11,403 bases of DNA, from contig NZ_JAVLBN010000059.1 of assembly GCF_031581065.1 (NCBI RefSeq), positions 1 through 11,403 on the forward strand, in the 5' to 3' direction. Under the pieces are notes generated by a model. That model saw nothing but the letters and a program-made list of their open reading frames with translations, did not search any database and had not been told where the DNA came from. The DNA comes from Salibacter sp031581065. GTDB lineage: Bacteria > Bacteroidota > Bacteroidia > Flavobacteriales_G > Salibacteraceae. The stretch's first letter is position 1; every line of letters starts with the position of its first letter. A program made the translations under genes and the position numbers. Positions 1 through 6,227 of this stretch are shown here, one piece after another.

Positions 1-73
1 AAACCCCCACTTCCTACTTAAAAACCCACACAACACAACCTCCCAATCCCAAGATCCTTAAAAAAACAGCGAA

Positions 74-100
74 AATCAGTACAATCAGCGGTATCAGCGT
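74..100. repeat. Three tandem 9-bp units (AATCAGYRS-like)
   Basis: Three consecutive degenerate nonamers read AATCAGTAC, AATCAGCGG and TATCAGCGT. A weaker fourth unit, AACAGCGAA, lies directly to the left (65-73). The periodicity is visible directly; no function is assigned. Confidence 0.6.
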
Positions 101-140
101 TCCATTATAGGATTGATCAAAGTTAAAGAATTGATTCCTT

Positions 141-200
141 CTCAGCCTCGACTCTTAGTGAATCTTGCTCTTTGACCACAGTCAAAGACTAGATGAACTT
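141..200. repeat. 60-bp dispersed repeat, left copy
   Basis: This segment matches 11344-11403 in direct orientation at 57 of 60 positions, with mismatches at 145, 150 and 189. Inside it is a perfect 7-bp hairpin, CTTTGAC (170-176) and GTCAAAG (181-187), with the 4-base loop CACA. The left edge of the match is sharp at 141. The right edge cannot be judged because the partner copy runs off the window. No open frame spans it, so it reads as an intergenic repeat family rather than a duplicated gene piece. Confidence 0.85.
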
Positions 201-203
201 AGA

Positions 204-222
204 TCCCGAATTTGCTTCGGGA
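204..222. repeat. Perfect 7-bp hairpin beside the dispersed repeat
   Basis: TCCCGAA (204-210) and TTCGGGA (216-222) pair perfectly around the loop TTTGC. No T-run follows on either strand, so it is not a typical intrinsic terminator. It sits four bases beyond the 60-bp repeat and may be part of the same intergenic element. Confidence 0.6.
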
Positions 223-246
223 CTTGACCTCGATCACGACCTCGCC
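223..246. repeat. Degenerate 6-bp periodic tract
   Basis: Four hexamers read CTTGAC, CTCGAT, CACGAC and CTCGCC. A tract of the same style (CTCAAC, CTAAAC, CTTGAC, CTCAAC) lies at 11268-11291 near the other copy of the 60-bp repeat. Confidence 0.45.
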
Positions 247-296
247 TCTACAAACACTAAATCGCTTAAATATTACTCACGTTGAGTTAGAATAAT

Positions 297-1955
297 CTAC
301 TCCAAAACCACAAGAGGAAACTGCTGGCCGTTGATCTTGAAGTAATACACTCCAGCGGCCCAGTCTGATAGGTTGATGCGTTTTTCTCTATCGACACGGC
401 CAATTTCAATCAATGAACCTGTGGCATCGTAAATTTTGTACGGATTTGAGTTTACTACCTCAACATCAATGTAATTCCTTGCGGGATTTGGATAAACTTT
501 GACTCTCCTATCCTGGTTGGTTTTCTCTACGCTCAACAGTCCGGCATCAGCGAGTTGATAGGCTTTGTATAAGTCTGGAATGCCGTATCCTAGTTGCTCA
601 TTGGGATTGTCGTAAATCGAGCTCGACTGTTCAATAGCTTGTTTTATTTCACTCCATTTGAAATTTGGAAGTCCCTGCCATAAACAAGCTGCAGCTCCGG
701 CAATGAGCGGACTACTAAACGAAGTTCCGGTCACTCTTTCTATTTGACCGATATTAGTTGCCGATGGAATTGCTGCCTGAGAGCCTCTCGCTACAACATT
801 TGGCTTGATGTCTCCGTCAGCTGCCGGCCCCAGTGACGAAAAGCCACTCCACTCTCCTTCTTCATTGACTGATCCAATTGTGAGTGCATTATCGGCATCG
901 GCCGGAGTTGATATCTTTTGCCACGGATCATTACCAAAATTCCCGGCACTCACAACGATTAACATTCCGCGAGATGCCGCTAAGTTAGCTCCACGGGCGG
1001 CTACAGTCGTTTTACCATCGAGCTCGCTGTAAGTGTGGCTCTGACCGGGATCATCAAATTCTGTGTAAGACAATGATGTATTGATGATATTTGCACCTGC
1101 ACTATCGGCAAACTCGGCTCCGGCAATCCAATTGTACTCTTCAATGATGTTTTCACCACTGATGTCCTCGGTGACGATTAACATATATTCAGCCTCAGGA
1201 GCTGCTCCAATTGCCTGGAATCCGATATCGACTCCCATCATCGCAAGCACATCAGTTCCGTGCCCGCCATCATCATAAACATCGTGATTTTGTGGATCTA
1301 CGAAGTCTCGCGTGGCAACAATTCTGTTTTCCTGAAAAAGCGGTTCAAAAACTGATGAAGTATCGACATGCCTAAATCCATTATCCAAAACGGCAATAGT
1401 CACCCCATTACCGCGATACCCCATGTTGTGAAGCCTTTGCAGATTGATTTGAGTAATTTGTGCTTCCGTTTCACCGTAGATCGGATATGATTGAATTTCA
1501 TTGTCATTAGTTATTTCAACAGATTCAAAGTAACGGTCAGAGCCCTTTTTGCCGGCTAACAACCGCGAATCAGCCGTATCGACAACTGGCAAACTCTCGA
1601 TGCAATTCAAGGCAGCAGTATCAGTAGTTTGAATCACAACACCATTGAGCCATCTCGTGCGATAAAGCAGGTTTATTTGTCCGCAATTTAAAACCTGCTG
1701 AACATAAGCTTCAACAACGGGTAAATCATTGCTGTCAACAGCTATAGACTGGCTCGATCGCCTATCGAGCGCTTTTTGAGATAAAAAATCCTGGGGATTT
1801 GAAAGTGAAAATGTTGTGGCCGATTTATCAGTAAACTTTACGAAATACTTCTCAGGGGCTATTTGTGCAATTGTTTCAATTGAAAATAGAACAAGTACGA
1901 GCAATAGAGCACTATTTCTGAAGTTTTTCAGTTTCGAGTAATTTACCGAGATCAT
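297..1955 (-). CDS. Secreted S8 (subtilisin-like) serine peptidase with T9SS sorting domain
   Basis: The 552-residue protein is predicted to be a secreted endopeptidase. A hydrophobic signal peptide covers about residues 15-30, ending near AQ. A propeptide-like region follows (about 36-125, with the FLSQKALDRRSSQ stretch typical of Bacteroidota subtilases). The catalytic domain spans about 180-470. The triad is visible: Asp191 (AVLDNGF), His232 (GGHGTD) and Ser412 (GTSFSSP), with oxyanion Asn339 (SAGNFG). Residues about 485-552 form a type A Por/T9SS sorting domain (VYPNPARNYIDV, then IYDATGS, then WAAGVYYFKI), implying export by Sec and then across the outer membrane by T9SS. It is the last gene of a four-gene minus-strand run, and its ATG lies inside the 3' end of the MORN gene (44-base overlap). 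No Shine-Dalgarno is visible. The substrate cannot be inferred. Confidence 0.95.
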   Translation of the reverse strand: MISVNYSKLKNFRNSALLLVLVLFSIETIAQIAPEKYFVKFTDKSATTFSLSNPQDFLSQKALDRRSSQSIAVDSNDLPVVEAYVQQVLNCGQINLLYRTRWLNGVVIQTTDTAALNCIESLPVVDTADSRLLAGKKGSDRYFESVEITNDNEIQSYPIYGETEAQITQINLQRLHNMGYRGNGVTIAVLDNGFRHVDTSSVFEPLFQENRIVATRDFVDPQNHDVYDDGGHGTDVLAMMGVDIGFQAIGAAPEAEYMLIVTEDISGENIIEEYNWIAGAEFADSAGANIINTSLSYTEFDDPGQSHTYSELDGKTTVAARGANLAASRGMLIVVSAGNFGNDPWQKISTPADADNALTIGSVNEEGEWSGFSSLGPAADGDIKPNVVARGSQAAIPSATNIGQIERVTGTSFSSPLIAGAAACLWQGLPNFKWSEIKQAIEQSSSIYDNPNEQLGYGIPDLYKAYQLADAGLLSVEKTNQDRRVKVYPNPARNYIDVEVVNSNPYKIYDATGSLIEIGRVDREKRINLSDWAAGVYYFKINGQQFPLVVLE

Positions 1956-2640
1956 ACACTTTTTTCAATTCTGGCAGTCCGCGTTCATCGTATTCCACCC
2001 ACATGCTATCCTTCACTGCATCGCGGTAGTAGCCCTTTTCTTTGAGCTTTCCATCGGGATAGTAAAACTTTTGGAGTCCATCCGGATTTCCATCAACGTA
2101 CTTCCCTTCCATCTTGATTTTACCATCGGGAAAATACTCTTTTCTATACCCCGTTTCAAGTCCGTCTTCAAAACTGGTCTCGCGAGCGATCTGACCATGA
2201 GCATAATAAACAGTCATGTCGCCATTTCGTTTATCGTTTTCGTAATGGACTTCCATTTTTACGTTTCCGTTTCGGTCGTAATACGTCCACTTGCCAGATT
2301 TTATGTCCGGTTCTGAGTACGGACCTTCAGCAGCAACCTGTTCATTTTCGTAATAGAGTTTTCCCTCAGCACTGCCATCTTCGTGAAAAACCATTTGGGC
2401 AGATTTTACACCATCTCCGCTATAGTAAGAGAACTTACCAATCGGTTTACCGTGTTCAAAATACCCTTCGTATTCTTTGTCGCCACTGGGATATTTCTTG
2501 ATCCAGTAGCCGTGTTTATTACTATCACTATCAATCTGGTTTAGTGTGTCTTGCTGTTGAGCACTTAAAGTTATACTCACAGTCAGAACCACACACAGCG
2601 AGAGGAAATTACGTATCGAGATTTTGTTTTTTTCTAACAT
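1912..2640 (-). CDS. Exported MORN-type repeat protein (YwqK-like antitoxin family repeat)
   Basis: The 242-residue protein starts with a signal peptide (about residues 9-28, cleavage near LSAQ). It then consists of about seven imperfect 20-25-residue repeats of the form GxWxxYYxDGxxxxEGxY, for example HGYWIKKYPSGDKEYEGYF and GYRKEYFPDGKIKMEGKY. This is the MORN variant found in proteins often auto-labelled 'toxin-antitoxin system YwqK family antitoxin'. In Bacteroidota such proteins are usually periplasmic or surface proteins of unknown role, and no toxin partner is seen here. I chose the ATG at 2640 because it gives a compact signal peptide; an in-frame ATG at 2664 would add eight residues. 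The start overlaps the end of the glycosyltransferase gene by 32 bases, and the stop lies inside the peptidase gene. A scaffold or envelope role is a guess. Confidence 0.85.
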   Translation of the reverse strand: MLEKNKISIRNFLSLCVVLTVSITLSAQQQDTLNQIDSDSNKHGYWIKKYPSGDKEYEGYFEHGKPIGKFSYYSGDGVKSAQMVFHEDGSAEGKLYYENEQVAAEGPYSEPDIKSGKWTYYDRNGNVKMEVHYENDKRNGDMTVYYAHGQIARETSFEDGLETGYRKEYFPDGKIKMEGKYVDGNPDGLQKFYYPDGKLKEKGYYRDAVKDSMWVEYDERGLPELKKVYDLGKLLETEKLQK

Positions 2641-3586
2641 AATAAACGTTGCGATCAGGTGCATTACGAGAAATCATCTCTCCCAAAAATCCGGCCAAAA
2701 AGAGCAGTGTTCCCAAAATCATTGTAGTGAGAGCGATGTAAAAAAGCGGGTTATCAGCAATCAGGCGTTTGGGAATATGGTTGTAAAGGAAATAAGCTTT
2801 TTCAGCTCCCAGGTAAATGACAATCCCAAACCCGATGACAAACATCAGCGTTCCGATAAGACCAAAAATGTGCATCGGTCTTTTGCTGTATTTCGATACA
2901 AATGAAATGGTAACGAGATCTAAAAAGCCATTTACAAACCTGCTCATCCCAAATTTTGAACTTCCGTATTTGCGGGCTCTGTGCTCCACTACTTTTTCAG
3001 TGATTCTATCAAAACCGGCTTGTTTGGCGAGCATTGGAATGTAGCGGTGCATTTCACCGTAAACCTCAATACTCTTTACCACTTCAATATCGTAGGCTTT
3101 AAGTCCGCAGTTAAAATCGTGTAAATAAATACCACTCATTTTACGAGTAGCCCAGTTGAAGAGCTTTGTGGGAATTGTTTTGGAAGGTGGATCGTAGCGT
3201 TTTTTCTTCCAGCCACTAATGAGGTGATACCCTTCTTTGGCAATGAGGTTGTACAAGTCAGGGATTTCATCGGGACTGTCCTGGAGATCGGCATCCATTG
3301 TAATGACAACGTCACCCTGAGCGTGATCAAATCCCACATTCAACGCAGCCGACTTACCGTAGTTTCTCCTGAATTGAATTCCTTTAGCTTCGCTGTGTTC
3401 TGAGCTGAGACTCTCAACTATAGACCAGGAAGAATCTGAACTGCCGTCATCGATGAAAATCACCTCATAGCTGAAGTTATTTTCATGCATAACGCGATCA
3501 ATCCATTTATACAATTCAGGAAGTGACTCCTCCTCGTTGAAGAGCGGTATAACAACGGAAATATCCAAATTAATCGTTTTTTTCAA
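2609..3586 (-). CDS. Membrane-anchored family 2 glycosyltransferase (DPM1/GtrB-like)
   Basis: The 325-residue protein has an N-terminal GT-A domain (about 1-230) and two C-terminal membrane helices (about 238-262 and 278-303). Motifs visible are the nucleotide-binding start SVVIPLFNEEES, IDDGSSD (45-51), RRNYGKSAALNVGFD, and the metal-binding DAD at 98-100 inside TMDADLQD. Proteins of this layout transfer a sugar from a nucleotide donor to polyprenyl phosphate at the cytoplasmic membrane. The polyprenyl-phosphate acceptor is inferred from family membership. The start is TTG at 3586, which lies inside the end of the DUF4199 gene (17-base overlap). A second in-frame TTG at 3568 would start the protein at DISVVIPLF, one base after the upstream stop, so the exact start is open. 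DUF4199 next to this enzyme is, from memory, a recurrent pairing in Bacteroidota. Confidence 0.94.
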   Translation of the reverse strand: MKKTINLDISVVIPLFNEEESLPELYKWIDRVMHENNFSYEVIFIDDGSSDSSWSIVESLSSEHSEAKGIQFRRNYGKSAALNVGFDHAQGDVVITMDADLQDSPDEIPDLYNLIAKEGYHLISGWKKKRYDPPSKTIPTKLFNWATRKMSGIYLHDFNCGLKAYDIEVVKSIEVYGEMHRYIPMLAKQAGFDRITEKVVEHRARKYGSSKFGMSRFVNGFLDLVTISFVSKYSKRPMHIFGLIGTLMFVIGFGIVIYLGAEKAYFLYNHIPKRLIADNPLFYIALTTMILGTLLFLAGFLGEMISRNAPDRNVYYVRKKQNLDT

Positions 3587-4133
3587 AGGGTGAATCGTTT
3601 GTTTTTTTCGCGACTAAGCTAACAATAAGCACAGGAATAATCCAGAATAGACTGGCAAATGCAAATGAAGAAAGCACCCCCATAAATGAATACTGATTTC
3701 CATCATTTTGCTCGTAACTCTGCCTCATTTGCCGGTATGTTTTATCGAGTTCTTCATCTGACATACCAAAACTCTGCATCGTGCTCATCGTTTTTTCAAT
3801 AGTAGCTTCGGCTACCCTTTGCTGTAACGTGGGATCAATCACTTTATTCAAAACGAGATCAAACATTACAGAAAGGAACACGCCCAATACAGCAATAATC
3901 ATGAGGTTTTTAAATGCCTGTGAAAATGGTAAGTTGTTATTGTTGAGTTTTCTCAACTGAAAGCCGGCAATGAAAAGTACGACTACTCCAATAATAACAG
4001 AGAAAGTCACATTCTTGAAGCTCACCATGTAGTCAACTCCAAGTACGTAAGCTAATACCGAATATGCAATGCTTACCAATCCAAACAGTAGTGCAAACTT
4101 TAGTAAAAAATCGCGGTCTAATGTGTTCTTCAT
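3570..4133 (-). CDS. DUF4199 family membrane protein
   Basis: The 187-residue protein has four predicted membrane helices, at about residues 11-32, 42-60, 75-95 and 148-175. A hydrophilic, likely helical loop of about 50 residues lies between helices three and four. It contains the FSQAFKNLM segment after helix two that is characteristic of DUF4199. The function of the family is unknown. Its constant position ahead of a DPM1-like glycosyltransferase suggests a role with lipid-linked sugars, but this is only inference from context. The start is set at the ATG at 4133: the open frame extends to a TTG at 4169, but that codon lies upstream of a TATATTTG promoter box (4157-4164), so it would probably not be transcribed. 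It is the first gene of the minus-strand operon. Confidence 0.85.
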   Translation of the reverse strand: MKNTLDRDFLLKFALLFGLVSIAYSVLAYVLGVDYMVSFKNVTFSVIIGVVVLFIAGFQLRKLNNNNLPFSQAFKNLMIIAVLGVFLSVMFDLVLNKVIDPTLQQRVAEATIEKTMSTMQSFGMSDEELDKTYRQMRQSYEQNDGNQYSFMGVLSSFAFASLFWIIPVLIVSLVAKKTNDSPFEKND

Positions 4134-4156
4134 TTTACTGAGTTTGAGTGATGCTA

Positions 4157-4164
4157 CAAATATA
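4157..4164 (-). promoter_or_regulatory. -7 box (TAnnTTTG) for the DUF4199-peptidase operon
   Basis: On the minus strand the bases read TATATTTG, a full match to the Bacteroidota sigma -7 consensus TAnnTTTG. The predicted transcript start lies near 4150, about 17 bases before the ATG at 4133. A TTTG at 4183-4180 is only 15 bases upstream, shorter than the usual spacing near 19, so the -33 box is weak. Confidence 0.55.
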
Positions 4165-4232
4165 GCCAAATTGAATCCACAAAATTACTACTAAAAACAA
4201 GAGATAACGCTTGATGATTTAAACGGAATATA

Positions 4233-4240
4233 TACTTTTG
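4233..4240 (+). promoter_or_regulatory. -7 box (TAnnTTTG) for the SRP RNA
   Basis: TACTTTTG fully matches TAnnTTTG and ends five bases before the 5' strand of the SRP RNA stem. A CTTG (4210-4213), close to the -33 TTTG, lies 19 bases upstream. The position fits a transcript starting near 4245. Confidence 0.75.
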
Positions 4241-4245
4241 CCGCC

Positions 4246-4350
4246 AATCGGGTTAGTCTTGTACGACCAGCTCCTGTCGAATTCCCCCAGGTCCGGAAGG
4301 AAGCAAGGGTAGACGGTTGTAGCGGTGCGATGCAAGTAGCTAGCCCGATT
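4246..4350 (+). ncRNA. ffs: Small bacterial signal recognition particle RNA (4.5S-like)
   Basis: The RNA of about 105 bases is the scaffold of the signal recognition particle. It binds Ffh and the FtsY receptor and directs membrane proteins to the translocon. The diagnostic apical part of domain IV is present: CCCCAGGTCCGGAAGGAAGC, with the GGAA tetraloop at 4295-4298 and the asymmetric internal loop (AGCA) that binds the Ffh M domain. The ends pair as AATCGGGTTAG (4246-4256) with CTAGCCCGATT (4340-4350), with one G-T wobble. Length and layout are those of the small SRP RNA without an Alu domain. It lies alone between divergent protein genes and has its own promoter. A short T-run (4353-4357) directly after the terminal stem may help termination. 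Ends are accurate to a few bases. Confidence 0.95.
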
Positions 4351-4445
4351 ACTTTTTCCCTCCTCTTTCAAATTGTGACAAAAATCATAATACGTTCAAT
4401 TCATCCTTTATAATTTTACACGGCAAATTATAAAAACCGAGAACC

Positions 4446-4982
4446 GTGGCTAAAATCAACAATCTTAAAGACTTAGTTAAAGAGCTTGAACGCGGGCCTG
4501 TTTACGATACTTACGGGTCAATTTTGAAAGACATTGATATTGATATCAAAGAGTGCAAACAGTACTGCACATGGAATGATGATCGACATACGCGTAACAG
4601 AATCTTTAGAAATGGTGGCTTTGAACTGATGATGACCTGCATAAAACCAGGACAAAAAACAGCTATTCATAATTACGGTCACCAGCAAGGTTGGGCGTAT
4701 ATTCTGCAGGGCGAATTGACAGAGATCAAATACTCCGGTGGCGAATCAACAGGAGATGTTGCAGAAGTATTTCGCAACAAGCTCAAGAAAGGTGAAATGA
4801 CCTATATCAACGATTATGAAGGTATGCACCAGTTCATCAACGAAGGTGAAGAACCTGTAATAGCGCTTCATTTATTTGTTGAGCCATTTGAATACTGGAA
4901 GGCATTCAACACTGATACCGGAGCATTTGAAGATGTTAAATCAGTTTACGACAGTGATCACACAGCCGAGTTTGAATCATAA
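4446..4982 (+). CDS. Cysteine dioxygenase-like cupin protein with altered active site
   Basis: The 178-residue protein starts at GTG (no ATG is available) and has the single-cupin layout of thiol (cysteine) dioxygenases, Fe(II) enzymes that oxidise cysteine to its sulfinate. Residues 48-92 align without gaps with my recollection of mammalian cysteine dioxygenase: the substrate arginine (R50 in HTRNR), FELMMTCIKPGQ, then IHNYGHQQGW and LQGELTE. The C-terminal part matches too: GMHQF (H128) and ALHLFVEPFEYWKAF. Several key positions differ. The second His of the H-x-H pair is Tyr77 (H75-N-Y), the catalytic Tyr of LHLY is Phe144, and the Ser of the S-H-Y relay is Ala140. The Cys of the Cys-Tyr cross-link is Gly82, as is common in bacteria. 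H79 is nearby and might contribute. Family membership is firm; cysteine as the substrate is not. Confidence 0.82.
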   Translation: MAKINNLKDLVKELERGPVYDTYGSILKDIDIDIKECKQYCTWNDDRHTRNRIFRNGGFELMMTCIKPGQKTAIHNYGHQQGWAYILQGELTEIKYSGGESTGDVAEVFRNKLKKGEMTYINDYEGMHQFINEGEEPVIALHLFVEPFEYWKAFNTDTGAFEDVKSVYDSDHTAEFES

Positions 4983-5011
4983 AAAAAGGGTTGCTTTATT
5001 CGGCAACCCTT
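4981..5011 (-). terminator. Intrinsic terminator between convergent genes
   Basis: A perfect 9-bp stem, AAGGGTTGC (4986-4994) and GCAACCCTT (5003-5011), encloses an 8-base loop. Read on the minus strand it is followed by a run of T (the A-run 4981-4987), so it best terminates the receiver-kinase gene that stops at 5035. On the plus strand the hairpin directly follows the dioxygenase-like stop codon (4980-4982) but lacks a clean T-run, so it may act weakly in that direction. Confidence 0.85.
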
Positions 5012-5034
5012 AGTGTTTATTAAAAACGAATTTT

Positions 5035-6129
5035 CTACTTCTTGAGTGGTAACTTAATTTGAACCAACGTCCCTACTCCTTTATTGCTGTTGATCGTAAA
5101 AGATCCGTCAAATACTTCAACCAATCTCTTTGCATTGGTCAGACCCAAACCGAGTCCTTTTTTGCTTTCACCATCATCAAATTTCCTGTAAGCACCAATT
5201 TTCGAAATGTCTTCATCAGTCATTCCAATTCCTTCATCGCTTATCTTGATAACAGCATGTAGATTATCAACTCCACCTACAACACGCACCATTGAGCCTT
5301 TCACAGAAAACTTGAAAGCATTATTGATAAGGTTGGAGAGAATTTGCTTTACGTAATATTCGGGCATAGCTACTTTTCCATCAGCTACTGACATTACGAG
5401 ATCGTTCTCTCTAAATATTTCTTTAGCTTCTTTATTAGCGATAGACTCCACTACCTCTTTTATTTCAGTTGAAACAGAAGACTTCAGTTCTTTTACCTTG
5501 TCTGGGTTGTGTTTGAGTTCTTCAATCTCGTAAAAATTCATCGTTCTACCAACGAGATCCTTGAGCTCGAGTCCGGCTTTGTGGATCAACGAAGCAAACT
5601 CAACGAGCTCACTTTTTTCCATATTGTAATGCTCGGTTGTGATGAGCTCACCTATCCCCACAATGGTTTTGAGCGGAGCATTGAGCTCATGTGTAATGGG
5701 CATTCCAATGGAATTCGTAATGTCACTCAGTTTCTCTTCAGAACGCTTGACAATATCTTTGCGCTTGTTGAGCCTTGTTTTTACTCGCTTGAGTAACTCA
5801 GCAATGGTAAACGGTTTCATGATGTAGTCATCAGCCCCCATTTCCATACCGTGACTCAAATCCTCCTTAGCTGTTTTTGCTGTTAAAAACACGAATGGTG
5901 TTGAAGCAACAGATGGATTATTACGCATTAACTTCAATACATCATAACCGTCCATCTCTGGCATCATGACATCACACAAAACCAAATCTGGTTGAGTGCG
6001 CTTGATTACTTCAATTCCGATTTTGCCGTTTTCAGCGACTTCTACATCATAATCTGCAGATTGAAGTATTTCCTGTAAATTACTTCTTACATCCGGATTA
6101 TCCTCTAAAACAACTACTTTTTCAGCCAT
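5035..6129 (-). CDS. Soluble response regulator-histidine kinase (REC-HisKA-HATPase)
   Basis: The 364-residue two-component protein has a receiver domain at the N-terminus and a kinase core at the C-terminus, with no membrane segment or DNA-binding domain. Receiver residues (about 1-122) are complete: acidic E9-D10, phospho-acceptor D53 (LVLCDVMMPEMDGY), T83 and K105 (KPF). The dimerisation/phospho-transfer segment (about 130-205) carries THELNAPLKT, making His147 the likely phosphorylation site, although Asn replaces the usual Arg or Lys of HE-L-[RK]-x-P. The ATPase domain (about 255-362) has the N-box NLINNAFKFS (Asn270), DEGIGM (D298) and GLGLGL (325-330). It probably takes phosphate from a separate sensor and passes it on in a cytoplasmic relay; the partner is not visible. 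It is divergent from a second protein of the same layout, and a hairpin terminator lies downstream. Confidence 0.93.
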   Translation of the reverse strand: MAEKVVVLEDNPDVRSNLQEILQSADYDVEVAENGKIGIEVIKRTQPDLVLCDVMMPEMDGYDVLKLMRNNPSVASTPFVFLTAKTAKEDLSHGMEMGADDYIMKPFTIAELLKRVKTRLNKRKDIVKRSEEKLSDITNSIGMPITHELNAPLKTIVGIGELITTEHYNMEKSELVEFASLIHKAGLELKDLVGRTMNFYEIEELKHNPDKVKELKSSVSTEIKEVVESIANKEAKEIFRENDLVMSVADGKVAMPEYYVKQILSNLINNAFKFSVKGSMVRVVGGVDNLHAVIKISDEGIGMTDEDISKIGAYRKFDDGESKKGLGLGLTNAKRLVEVFDGSFTINSNKGVGTLVQIKLPLKK

Positions 6130-6151
6130 AAATACTCATTAGTTACCAGTT

Positions 6152-6159
6152 CAAAAATA
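6152..6159 (-). promoter_or_regulatory. Possible -7 box for the minus-strand receiver-kinase
   Basis: The minus strand reads TATTTTTG, matching TAnnTTTG, 22 bases upstream of the ATG at 6129. No good -33 TTTG lies at the expected distance, so the call rests on the -7 box alone in an A/T-rich spacer. Confidence 0.4.
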
Positions 6160-6227
6160 GAAATTCAAACCTTTAAAATACACTACTTTCGATAAAAAGT
6201 AAGTAATTTTCCACTTTACTCTTGATT

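Larger units (their letters stand above)
1..296. other. Gene-free spacer with small repeats
   Basis: No open frame with protein-like composition is visible here. The spacer lies downstream of the minus-strand peptidase gene that ends at 297. It holds a 9-bp periodic tract (74-100), one copy of a 60-bp dispersed repeat (141-200), a perfect hairpin (204-222) and a hexamer-periodic tract (223-246), each listed separately. No hairpin followed by a T-run was found that would serve as a clear terminator for the peptidase operon. Confidence 0.7.

Noticed and set aside
1912..2640. Antitoxin of a toxin-antitoxin pair
   Set aside because: The label attached to this repeat family is not backed by context: the protein has a signal peptide and no small toxin-like gene is adjacent.
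4411..4418. TAATTTTA as a -7 box for the dioxygenase-like gene
   Set aside because: It misses the final G of TAnnTTTG and has no TTTG at a suitable distance; the spacer is A/T-rich enough for this by chance.
6217..6224. TACTCTTG as a -7 box for the plus-strand receiver-kinase
   Set aside because: One mismatch to consensus and only three bases before the ATG, so the transcript start would fall inside the gene.
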